A program made the translations under genes and the position numbers. This document shows, piece after piece, positions 35,330-43,521 of a DNA stretch of 64,000 nucleotides (position 1 is its first letter; every line of letters begins with the position of its first letter). The notes under the pieces are model-generated. The model ran no database searches. It worked only from the letters and a program-made list of their open reading frames with translations, and was not told the origin of the DNA. The DNA comes from Sphingobacterium mizutaii (GTDB lineage Bacteria > Bacteroidota > Bacteroidia > Sphingobacteriales > Sphingobacteriaceae), in NCBI RefSeq assembly GCF_900187125.1, contig NZ_LT906468.1:3224001-3288000 (forward strand), in the 5' to 3' direction.

Positions 35330-35446
35330 CTACAAATAACCGAGCAAGTAATAGATTATGATAAAAACCACTATGGTTCCAAAACATCCGAGGCCCATTT
35401 TCTTGGCGCCCCAGCCTGCAATTAGTGCTCTAAAGAATTTGTTCAT
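35330..35446 (-). CDS. 38-residue single-pass membrane protein
   Basis: A minus-strand frame from the ATG complement at 35444-35446 to a TAG at 35330-35332. It begins MNKFFRALIAGWGAKKMG, a basic, Gly/Trp-containing amphipathic start, followed by one hydrophobic helix (CFGTIVVFIIIYYLLGYL) and stop. Small proteins with this GWGAKK...G...hydrophobic layout recur in Bacteroidota genomes as unnamed genes; that is from memory and should be checked. It is followed by a hairpin terminator and lies 29 bases downstream of the exonuclease-like gene on the same strand. Function unknown. Confidence 0.6.
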   Translation of the reverse strand: MNKFFRALIAGWGAKKMGLGCFGTIVVFIIIYYLLGYL

Positions 35447-35475
35447 AAGTTGATCTAAATTGTTTACCAATCCTA

Positions 35476-36444
35476 TCAACAATAATCTGGAATAAATGTT
35501 TGGCTATGTATATCTCGAATTGCAATATCTTTGGAAAAGTGCGCATGCAGGGCTCTGCCGTCGCCGTGCAGGGTCCAGATCGCTTTTGGTTTTACCTTGC
35601 CTACAAAGTACAGGATATCATTCCAGTCTACATGGTCGGACAGGAAAAGGCTGATATCGTTCTGCGCCTGCAAGCGTTCCCATCCTGAGGCAAATGCCTT
35701 CAGTACATTCTTTGCCCTACGGTAGCTGTTGAAGGTCAATGGCGGCACCAGATAGATCTTATTGTCTCCGGCTTCCTTCATCGACTTCCTGTTGTACTGC
35801 TCGTATTTCAAGGGCACATCGATAAATTGATCGTAGATGCGATGGATGGGCATGATCTGGTAATGCAGTAGAATCTCTTTATGGGGAAGATGCTCATTGA
35901 GTATGGCGGTAATTCGCTGGGCTTTGCCTAAGGCATAGCATCCCAAGAGGATATTGCTCTTGACATCCAGTTTCATGATTTCGGAAACAGGATCTGGATG
36001 TTTGGTATCTGGATTGGCAAAAGTCGTTTCGGTAATCAAGACCTCCGCCTCTACAATCTGTATAGGCTCGCAGGTACGGTCCTCCTGTAGTTTATAGTCG
36101 CCTGTATAAAGATATCTCACCCCTTTGTAGATCATCATGATCTGTGCGCTGCCCAAGATATGGCCTGCGGGATAGAGATAGATATCGACCCCATTGATCT
36201 GGAAAAATTCAGAAAAGCCTTTGATGTGGTAAGATTCCAAGGGCTGTTTGGGATAGCGGTATTGCATAATGGCTGCTGTTCCCGAAGTACAATAGATATT
36301 TCTATGACCAGGAGAAGCATGGTCCCCATGGGCATGGGATACCACGGCATGTTTGACCGGATAGAGAGGATCTATATAGAAATCCCCATAGGAACAGTAA
36401 TATCCTTTATCTCTTTTAACTAGAAAGTCTTCAATAATTTGCAT
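35476..36444 (-). CDS. Metallo-beta-lactamase-fold exonuclease-like protein
   Basis: 322 residues. The MBL metal site is SHAHGDH (His37, His39, Asp41, His42), with PAGHILGSAQ, LYTGDYK and ETTFANP completing the beta-CASP-like ligand set. The GHILGSAQ and GDY motifs are those of the CPSF/YSH1 branch and of the bacterial ligase-associated DNA exonucleases. No ATP-dependent ligase or Lhr-type helicase gene lies next to it, so the assignment to that DNA repair system is only by resemblance. The ATG overlaps the last base of the coaE stop, showing tight coupling in a YbbR-coaE-exonuclease operon. Confidence 0.85.
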   Translation of the reverse strand: MQIIEDFLVKRDKGYYCSYGDFYIDPLYPVKHAVVSHAHGDHASPGHRNIYCTSGTAAIMQYRYPKQPLESYHIKGFSEFFQINGVDIYLYPAGHILGSAQIMMIYKGVRYLYTGDYKLQEDRTCEPIQIVEAEVLITETTFANPDTKHPDPVSEIMKLDVKSNILLGCYALGKAQRITAILNEHLPHKEILLHYQIMPIHRIYDQFIDVPLKYEQYNRKSMKEAGDNKIYLVPPLTFNSYRRAKNVLKAFASGWERLQAQNDISLFLSDHVDWNDILYFVGKVKPKAIWTLHGDGRALHAHFSKDIAIRDIHSQTFIPDYC

Positions 36445-37040
36445 TAGCTTGTTTTTCCTTGAATAAATTTCTGATGCAGTTCCATCACCTGCTCAATCAG
36501 GCTATGCTCGTCATCGTTGTAAACGATGCAATCGCTTAGCTTTTCCTTTTCCTCTTCAGGCATCTGTTTATTTATCCTTCTCAGGACCTCTTCCCTATCC
36601 ACTTTATCGCGTTGCATGACCCGCTCGATCCGGAGCTCCAATGGAGAAACCACCAGGATCGTGAAATCTAATGCTTTATAGGATCCGCTTTCAAACAAGA
36701 GTGCGGCTTCTTTGACACTATATATGGAAGTTTGGGCGGCTGCCCAATCTTCGCCATCTTTGATCACTGCAGGATGAACGATGGCATTCAGTTTCTTCAG
36801 TTCTTCGGCATCGGCAAACACCCGTTTACCAAGCCATTCTCGGTTAAGGCTACCATCTTCAAAATAGACCTCCTGACCAAAGGTATCCACGAGGGATTGA
36901 CGGACAGCATCGTTTTTGACCATGATATCCTTGGCTTCCTTATCGGCATCATAGGTAGGGATACCTAATACCTTGAATATTTTGGTCACCACGCTCTTGC
37001 CGACTCCTATGCCTCCTGTAATCCCGATTTTCAAACTCAT
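36444..37040 (-). CDS. coaE: Dephospho-CoA kinase
   Basis: 198 residues with the P-loop GGIGVGKS (residues 9-16), the DADKEAKDIM substrate segment, and the family's AALLFESGSYKALD and RIERVMQRDKVDREE regions. It adds the 3'-phosphate in the last step of coenzyme A synthesis. Starts 1 base after the YbbR gene stop and overlaps the next gene by one base. Confidence 0.96.
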   Translation of the reverse strand: MSLKIGITGGIGVGKSVVTKIFKVLGIPTYDADKEAKDIMVKNDAVRQSLVDTFGQEVYFEDGSLNREWLGKRVFADAEELKKLNAIVHPAVIKDGEDWAAAQTSIYSVKEAALLFESGSYKALDFTILVVSPLELRIERVMQRDKVDREEVLRRINKQMPEEEKEKLSDCIVYNDDEHSLIEQVMELHQKFIQGKTS

Positions 37041-37041
37041 A

Positions 37042-37989
37042 CTATCTCCTTACAAAAAAATCAACATTCTGAGGTTCTATGCTCAATACCTTGACATAGT
37101 CTGGCATTTTGGTAATAATGACCGGCAGGCTGGAAACCTTATGGTCTTTCCAAGCATCCAAGTCCACCACGGCTTCAAAATCCCTAGAAGTATATTTATT
37201 ATAGTCCTTTACCGCCAACAAGATGGTTGCACGAACCTTACTCGGCAATACGCGAACGGAGGTATAGCCTTTACTGTTCTCTACTTTGATCGGCAATTCG
37301 ATCACCTTTTCAGTAATCTCCCCTACCGGAACGATCACTTCTGCAAAGGTTGGGTAAATGGTAATGTTTGTCCGTTGCTGTTTATTCAAATAGGCGACGG
37401 TGCGGACGTCGGTATTGACATCCTTGCCTTTGATGGTATCGGTCTCCAAGTATTCTATACTGGCCACATCTTCCAATGGGCCGGTAATGGTGACATATTC
37501 AGGGTTGGTACGGGTCTCGCCGATCACGCCATATTGCCTTTGGAAGGTCAGGCTTTCAACCGCCTTTACAGGAACCTTACGTTGGGTCTGTTTCGAGAAA
37601 TCGAAGTATAGGGTGTCCGGAGAAACGGCTATAACCTGTTTGTCGGTTGGGAACTGCCTGTTGATAAAACCGATCTGGTTTCCAAATACGATAAAGTTTC
37701 GGGATTTAAGTCCGGAAAGGTCTACCTGGATCTTGGCGGTATCGGGGTGCAATCTTTCCATGAAAACCTTCCAGCCGGACATCCTGATCCTGACCGAAAC
37801 GGTATCCGATTGCAGGGGGTGGAAAGCCTTGTTTTCGGGCAAATTAACATAGGACATGCTTGCCTTTTTGGTGAAGGTATAATCACTGGAAATTGCAAAC
37901 AAGGTCCAAGCTAAAAAAGAAATGATGATACAACGCAGGAAAATGGATAATTTTCGACGTTGAACTTTGTTAATCCGCCTTAAAGCCAT
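37042..37989 (-). CDS. YbbR-domain membrane protein (CdaR-like)
   Basis: 315 residues from the ATG complement at 37987-37989 (MALRRINKVQRRK). An earlier in-frame start at 38016 lies upstream of the promoter box and is rejected. One N-terminal transmembrane helix (LSIFLRCIIISFLAWTLFAIS) is followed by repeated YbbR beta domains (for example PVRIRMSG-type and TITGPLEDVASIEYLETD). In other bacteria YbbR proteins (CdaR) regulate the diadenylate cyclase CdaA; no cdaA is next door here. It is the first gene of an operon with coaE and the MBL-fold protein. Confidence 0.85.
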   Translation of the reverse strand: MALRRINKVQRRKLSIFLRCIIISFLAWTLFAISSDYTFTKKASMSYVNLPENKAFHPLQSDTVSVRIRMSGWKVFMERLHPDTAKIQVDLSGLKSRNFIVFGNQIGFINRQFPTDKQVIAVSPDTLYFDFSKQTQRKVPVKAVESLTFQRQYGVIGETRTNPEYVTITGPLEDVASIEYLETDTIKGKDVNTDVRTVAYLNKQQRTNITIYPTFAEVIVPVGEITEKVIELPIKVENSKGYTSVRVLPSKVRATILLAVKDYNKYTSRDFEAVVDLDAWKDHKVSSLPVIITKMPDYVKVLSIEPQNVDFFVRR

Positions 37990-37993
37990 TCTA

Positions 37994-38001
37994 CAAATGT
38001 A
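37994..38001 (-). promoter_or_regulatory. Promoter box of the YbbR-coaE operon
   Basis: On the minus strand TACATTTG is a perfect -7 box only 4 bases before the chosen ATG, so the transcript would be leaderless or nearly so. Confidence 0.5.
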
Positions 38002-38114
38002 ATATTTTGTGAGCAAAAATCACATTTTGACAGTAGCATGAGCTATCCGGCTCAAAAAGCGGAATTTTAGCAAAAAGATGCCATTTTCAGCCGATTTATT
38101 CTTAAAATAATCCG

Positions 38115-38122
38115 TAACTTTG
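38115..38122 (+). promoter_or_regulatory. Promoter box of purL
   Basis: TAACTTTG, a perfect -7 box, 36 bases before the purL ATG. The -33 region is weak. Confidence 0.5.
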
Positions 38123-38158
38123 CAGAATAATTGAAGGACGTTCAAATTCACTTTAATA

Positions 38159-41100
38159 ATGATTCATTTCTTCGTGAACCCATTGAACACAGTTTATGCT
38201 GTTCAAACCCAAAATGATTTATCTACTGAAGATATTTCCAAACTAAACTGGCTTTTCGGCAACTCTAAAAAACTCGACGAACAAACGCTTAACGACTACT
38301 ACGTAGGTCCACGAGCTGCCATGGTTACGCCATGGAGCACCAACGCCGTAGAGATTACCCAAAACATGGGGATCAGCGGAATTATTCGCATCGAAGAGTT
38401 TCAAAAGGTGACGGAAGATTTCAAGGATTTCGATCCGATGATCTCCCAAAAGTTCAGTGCATTGACCCAGGACATGTTTACGATCAACATCAGCCCTGAA
38501 CCAATCTTGGATATCGACGATATCGAGGCCTACAACCAGTCTGAAGGATTGGCATTGAGCCCTGAGGAGGTAGAATATCTAAACAAGCTAGCTGAAAAGA
38601 TTGGCCGTAAGCTGACGGACTCTGAGGTTTTTGCTTTCTCGCAAGCGAACTCTGAGCACTGCCGTCACAAGATCTTCAACGGTACTTTCGTCATCGATGG
38701 TGAGGAACAGCCTACTTCCCTATTTAAATTAATCAAGAAAACATCAGCGACCAATCCGAACGAGATTGTTTCTGCCTATAAAGATAATGTGGCCTTTATC
38801 AAAGGTCCTAAAGTAACGCAGTTTGCCCCTAAGACAGCAGACAAACCAGATTTCTATGAAGAGAAGGAATTCGATTCTGTTATTTCATTGAAAGCTGAAA
38901 CCCATAACTTCCCAACCACGGTTGAGCCATTCGCTGGAGCGGCAACAGGTTCGGGAGGCGAGATCCGTGACCGTCTAGCTGGTGGTCAAGGCGCTCTTCC
39001 ACTTGCTGGAACGGCAATCTATATGACTGCCTATTCACGTTTGTTGGATGACCGTCCTTGGGAAAAAGCAATGGACGAGAGACAATGGTTGTACCAAACG
39101 CCAATGGATATCTTGATCAAGGCCTCAAACGGTGCTTCTGATTTTGGAAACAAATTCGGCCAGCCATTAATCACTGGTTCTGTCCTTACCTTCGAACATG
39201 AAGAAGATGGCCGTAAATTGGGTTATGATAAAGTAATTATGCAAGCAGGTGGTATCGGTTATGGCAAGTTGAATCAGGCCAAGAAACATGAACCGCAAGC
39301 TGGAGATAAAATCGTGATCCTAGGTGGTGAGAACTACCGTATCGGTATGGGTGGTGCAGCGGTATCATCTGCAGATACAGGTGCTTTCGGTTCGGGTATC
39401 GAATTGAACGCTATACAACGTTCTAACCCTGAAATGCAAAAGCGTGCAGCCAATGCTATACGTGCCTTTGTGGAAAGTGATGTAAACCCTATCGTTTCCA
39501 TCCATGACCATGGTGCTGGTGGCCACTTGAACTGTCTTTCTGAGTTGGTAGAAAATTCAGGTGGTTTGATCGACTTGGATAAACTGCCAGTTGGAGACCC
39601 TACCCTTTCTGCAAAAGAAATCATCGGTAATGAATCCCAAGAACGTATGGGCTTGGTGATTGCCGAAGAGGATATCGAGAAATTGAAAACCGTTGCTGAT
39701 CGCGAGCGCTCGCCAATGTATACCGTTGGGGATGTGACTGCTGATCACCGTTTCACTTTCGAATCGAAGAAATCTGGTGAGAAGCCAATGGATTATGCCC
39801 TTGAGGATTTCTTTGGTTCTTCGCCGAAAACAATCATGAACGATAAAAAGGTTCAGCGCAACTATGCTGAGCTAGCATATAATGTACAGGAGGTTCCTAA
39901 TTACCTGAACCAAGTCCTACAATTGGAAGCGGTAGCTGCCAAGGATTGGTTGACCAATAAAGTGGACCGTTGTGTGGGTGGCCGTGTTGCAAAACAGCAA
40001 TGTGCTGGTCCTTTGCAATTGCCATTGAACAACGTTGGTGTGATGGCTTTGGATTATAAATCTAAAGAGGGTATCGCAACGACCGTTGGACATGCGCCTT
40101 TGGTAGCATTGGTAGATCCAGTTGCTGGATCGAGGAATGCAATTGCTGAAGCACTTTCGAACTTGGTGTTCGCGCCTATCTATAATGGTTTGAAAGGAGT
40201 TTCCCTTTCGGCAAACTGGATGTGGGCTTGTAACAACGAAGGTGAAGACGCAAGATTGTACCAAGCGGTACAAGGATGTTCTGACTTTGCAATCGAATTA
40301 GGAATCAATATCCCTACTGGAAAGGATTCACTTTCCATGAAACAGAAATACCCGAATGGCGAGAATGTAATCGCGCCAGGAACGGTAATTATTTCTGCTG
40401 GTGGTAACTGTACCGACATCAATAAAGTAGTGGAGCCGGTTTTGAAGAAAAATGCAGGTTCTATCTATTATATAAACCTTTCACAGGATAGCTTCAAACT
40501 TGGTGGTTCTACCTTCGCGCAGGTATTGAACAAAATTGGTACTGAGGTACCGACCATCCAAGATGCGCAATACTTCAAGAAAGCTTTTAATACAGTTCAG
40601 GAATTGATCAACAATGGTCAGGTTGCTGCAGGTCATGATATCGGTTCTGGAGGTTTGGTTACTACTTTATTGGAACTATGTTTTGCGGATGTTGATTTGG
40701 CTGCTGAGTACGATCTATCAAGCTTGAATGAAGCAGATAGCGTAAAAGCATTGTTCAATGAAAATATCGGATTGGTACTTCAGGCTAAAGAAGATGCTGC
40801 ATTTGAAAAAGCATTAGCTGATGCCGGTGTGGAAGCTTTCAAAATCGGTAAAGCGATCAATGGTACTGCTATAAGCATCAAGAACAATGCAGATACATTC
40901 AGTTTTGATGTGGCTGAGACGAGAGATACTTGGTTCAAGACTTCGTATTTATTAGATCAAAAGCAATCGAAAAACGGAACTGCTGACGAGCGTTTCAAAA
41001 ACTATAAAAATCAGCCTTTGAGATTTGATTTCCCTGCTCAATTTGATGGTAAGAAACCAGTGATTGACGGAAGCAAGGCTCGTCCTAAGGCAGCGATCAT

Positions 41101-41833
41101 CCGGGAAAAAGGTTCGAACTCGGAAAGAGAAATGGCGAATGCCATGTACCTTGCAGGATTTGACGTGAAGGATGTGCACATGACGGACTTGATCTCTGGT
41201 CGCGAAACATTGGAAGACATCCAGTTCATCGGAGCTGTGGGTGGTTTCTCTAACTCTGACGTATTGGGTTCGGCAAAAGGTTGGGCCGGTGCTTTCCTTT
41301 ATAATGAAAAGGCTAAGACAGCTCTTGAAAAGTTCTTTGCTCGTCCTGATACTCTTTCTGTAGGTATCTGTAATGGATGTCAGTTATTCATGGAGCTGGA
41401 AATGATCAACCCAGAGCATGAGGTTCATGGAAAGATGTTGCACAACACTTCCCAAAAACACGAATCAAACTTCGTATCGGTGAAGATCCAAGAAAACAAT
41501 TCGGTAATGTTGTCTACCCTTGCAGGTTCTACATTAGGTGTTTGGATCTCGCATGGTGAAGGAAAATTCAATTTGCCAAACAAAGAGGATCAATATAATA
41601 TCGTAGCGAAATATGCTTACGATCAATATCCGCACAATCCAAACGGATCGGATTTCAATACGGCAATGATGAGTGACAAAACTGGTCGCCACTTGGTAAC
41701 TATGCCACACATCGAGCGTTCAGTTTTCCAATGGAACTGGGCAAACTATCCTGATGGACGCAAAGACGAGGTTTCTCCTTGGTTAGAGGCTTTCGTTAAT
41801 GCCCGTAAGTGGATTGACAACCAAAGCAAATAA
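38159..41833 (+). CDS. purL: Phosphoribosylformylglycinamidine synthase, single-chain
   Basis: 1224 residues: the large single-chain PurL with the PurS-like N-terminal domain, the FGAM synthase core (SEHCRHKIFNG, AETHNFPTTVEPFAGAATGS, HDHGAGGHLNCLSEL, and a second half starting with RCVGGRVAKQQ) and a C-terminal class-I glutaminase whose nucleophile is Cys1071 in GICNGCQ. It uses glutamine and ATP to make FGAM in purine synthesis. It is transcribed alone, with its own promoter and terminator. Confidence 0.97.
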   Translation: MIHFFVNPLNTVYAVQTQNDLSTEDISKLNWLFGNSKKLDEQTLNDYYVGPRAAMVTPWSTNAVEITQNMGISGIIRIEEFQKVTEDFKDFDPMISQKFSALTQDMFTINISPEPILDIDDIEAYNQSEGLALSPEEVEYLNKLAEKIGRKLTDSEVFAFSQANSEHCRHKIFNGTFVIDGEEQPTSLFKLIKKTSATNPNEIVSAYKDNVAFIKGPKVTQFAPKTADKPDFYEEKEFDSVISLKAETHNFPTTVEPFAGAATGSGGEIRDRLAGGQGALPLAGTAIYMTAYSRLLDDRPWEKAMDERQWLYQTPMDILIKASNGASDFGNKFGQPLITGSVLTFEHEEDGRKLGYDKVIMQAGGIGYGKLNQAKKHEPQAGDKIVILGGENYRIGMGGAAVSSADTGAFGSGIELNAIQRSNPEMQKRAANAIRAFVESDVNPIVSIHDHGAGGHLNCLSELVENSGGLIDLDKLPVGDPTLSAKEIIGNESQERMGLVIAEEDIEKLKTVADRERSPMYTVGDVTADHRFTFESKKSGEKPMDYALEDFFGSSPKTIMNDKKVQRNYAELAYNVQEVPNYLNQVLQLEAVAAKDWLTNKVDRCVGGRVAKQQCAGPLQLPLNNVGVMALDYKSKEGIATTVGHAPLVALVDPVAGSRNAIAEALSNLVFAPIYNGLKGVSLSANWMWACNNEGEDARLYQAVQGCSDFAIELGINIPTGKDSLSMKQKYPNGENVIAPGTVIISAGGNCTDINKVVEPVLKKNAGSIYYINLSQDSFKLGGSTFAQVLNKIGTEVPTIQDAQYFKKAFNTVQELINNGQVAAGHDIGSGGLVTTLLELCFADVDLAAEYDLSSLNEADSVKALFNENIGLVLQAKEDAAFEKALADAGVEAFKIGKAINGTAISIKNNADTFSFDVAETRDTWFKTSYLLDQKQSKNGTADERFKNYKNQPLRFDFPAQFDGKKPVIDGSKARPKAAIIREKGSNSEREMANAMYLAGFDVKDVHMTDLISGRETLEDIQFIGAVGGFSNSDVLGSAKGWAGAFLYNEKAKTALEKFFARPDTLSVGICNGCQLFMELEMINPEHEVHGKMLHNTSQKHESNFVSVKIQENNSVMLSTLAGSTLGVWISHGEGKFNLPNKEDQYNIVAKYAYDQYPHNPNGSDFNTAMMSDKTGRHLVTMPHIERSVFQWNWANYPDGRKDEVSPWLEAFVNARKWIDNQSK

Positions 41834-41856
41834 GTTGGAATAACGTAATAGTTAAG

Positions 41857-41891
41857 AAAAATCCCGATGCAATCAGCATTGGGATTTTTTT
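41857..41891 (+). terminator. Terminator of purL
   Basis: AAAATCCCGATGC pairs with GCATTGGGATTTT (one G-T pair), followed by further T. Confidence 0.8.
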
Positions 41892-41918
41892 GTTATCTTA
41901 AAATCTGAGGAATTATCT

Positions 41919-42788
41919 ATGAAAGCAAGAGACGAAAAATTTGCAGCCATCAAGGCATGGACCAGGAGGAATGATGACATCCGTGTAGCATTGTTGACGA
42001 GCTCTTTGGTCAACCCTTTGGCTCCTGTGGATGATTTCTCTGATTTGGATATCGAGCTTGTTTTCCTTGATCCTGCACCCTACCTGGAATCTAAGGATTG
42101 GATTAATCTTTTTGGAGACCCCCTGAATATTTACGAGGAAGGAATTGAGGCATTCGATGGGAAGCATGCCATGAAGATGGTGCAATATTGGGATGGCGTG
42201 AAAGTCGATTTCAAGATCTATAGCTTGGAGCAGTTTAAAGCTGAGGTGTTGGCGGATGATCTTCCTGAGGATTGGGATATTGGTTATGAAATCTTGATCG
42301 ATAAGGAAGGGATTACCATCCATCTTTATTTAGCATCTTATGAGGCCAGTATTATTAAACAACCTGATGAAGAAGTTTTCGAAAAGATCGTTGCGGATTT
42401 CTTTTGGGATGTGACTTACCTTCCGAAGTGCTTAGTCCGTGGTGATCTGTTCTACCTCAAGTTTATGGTTGAAAAAATCATTCGGGTGGAATATTTTATC
42501 CCTATGATCGAATGGTATATCGGCAGTAGAAACCAATGGGATGTGACAACGAATAAGTACGGTCGACTGTTCAAGAAATACTTGAGTACTGCAGAATGGG
42601 AGGAATTGGAATCAACCTTTGCAGGAGCAGATATGGATGAAAACTGGGTGGCCTGTGGCAATATGATCGATATCTTTGACAGAATGGCTCAAGCTGTTTC
42701 AAAGGTCCAAGGATACTTCTATGATCAGGATAAAGCTAAGGCTACCAAGGAGTTTTTCAACATCCATAATCCAACAAAACAGTCCTAA
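41919..42788 (+). CDS. Aminoglycoside 6-adenylyltransferase-like nucleotidyltransferase
   Basis: 289 residues, the length of ANT(6)/AadE enzymes. The nucleotidyltransferase site is LLTSSLVNPLAPVDDFSDLD, followed by IELVF; family enzymes usually have a Gly-Ser pair where this one has Ser-Ser, while the two catalytic Asp (DLD) are present. A later KVDFKIYSLEQ strand supplies the third acidic residue. It could adenylylate streptomycin-type drugs or another alcohol. The gene has no mobile-element neighbours and looks chromosomal, so it may be a cryptic or physiological enzyme; resistance should not be assumed. Confidence 0.8.
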   Translation: MKARDEKFAAIKAWTRRNDDIRVALLTSSLVNPLAPVDDFSDLDIELVFLDPAPYLESKDWINLFGDPLNIYEEGIEAFDGKHAMKMVQYWDGVKVDFKIYSLEQFKAEVLADDLPEDWDIGYEILIDKEGITIHLYLASYEASIIKQPDEEVFEKIVADFFWDVTYLPKCLVRGDLFYLKFMVEKIIRVEYFIPMIEWYIGSRNQWDVTTNKYGRLFKKYLSTAEWEELESTFAGADMDENWVACGNMIDIFDRMAQAVSKVQGYFYDQDKAKATKEFFNIHNPTKQS

Positions 42789-42797
42789 TAACTACCC

Positions 42798-43415
42798 TTA
42801 TGTATCATAAGAGTAGTCATAGCCTATAACTTTCCATTTTCCATCCACCAATTCGAGAAAGTAAACAACACCCTGCCCACACATTACTCCACAATAGTAA
42901 TAGCTGTTGATCAATGCTTTTTTCTTATCAGCGGTGAACAGTGGCTTATCGAACGAATAGAATTCTATGGGGCCTTCAAATTTTCTACGGACAGTAAGTT
43001 TTGCGGGTTTCATTATTTTCGACAGTTTGGAATAATTGGGGTAATCTTCAGTGTCCAATAATTGGGTTTGATAAGCATTGAAATCTTTTATATCGTTGGA
43101 CAGTTTTTCGGATGCCAACTCTAGAACAGATAGCTGAGACTCCATATCAAATTCGCTGTCTAAGCTGGAATTGTAGTATCCTCTCCCAAACTTAGGATCA
43201 TAGAATTTATGGTCTAAATCTCTATCAAGAACATACCTTGCGGTATCAAATTCTACCACTGCATCCACAATCTTGGAGAATTCAGCTCCAATTGGGGAAT
43301 AAGTCGGGAAGACCCTGTCCAAGAATTCTTTTCCTGAGATATAATTGGTTTCCTTTTTCTGCCTACATGCCATCATCATGATGATAACCAATGTGTAAAT
43401 TCCTAGCCTTTTCAT
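42798..43415 (-). CDS. Predicted lipoprotein of unknown function
   Basis: 205 residues with a lipoprotein signal peptide (MKRLGIYTLVIIMMMAC, lipid-modified Cys17). The rest is soluble and mixed helix/strand; the C-terminal third has a strand-rich region (KWKVIGYDYSYD) and a YYYCGVMCGQGVVYF segment with two cysteines. I recognise no family. It is convergent with the ANT(6)-like gene, 9 bases apart, and lies upstream of no partner on its own strand. Confidence 0.7.
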   Translation of the reverse strand: MKRLGIYTLVIIMMMACRQKKETNYISGKEFLDRVFPTYSPIGAEFSKIVDAVVEFDTARYVLDRDLDHKFYDPKFGRGYYNSSLDSEFDMESQLSVLELASEKLSNDIKDFNAYQTQLLDTEDYPNYSKLSKIMKPAKLTVRRKFEGPIEFYSFDKPLFTADKKKALINSYYYCGVMCGQGVVYFLELVDGKWKVIGYDYSYDT

Positions 43416-43521
43416 AATCCTTAGCTTTTGTACTGATATGATGAAAAAGCAAACTAGATTGCATAAAGCAGATGAAAGATAAAGTTGGAATATCCTGTTG
43501 GAATGAAAGTCCCTCTTTCTT

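Noticed and set aside
35198..35425. 75-codon plus-strand frame before the exonuclease
   Set aside because: It lies opposite the small membrane protein and a terminator hairpin; no family resemblance.
37990..38016. Upstream start for the YbbR protein
   Set aside because: It lies before the promoter box TACATTTG and adds residues not typical of the family.
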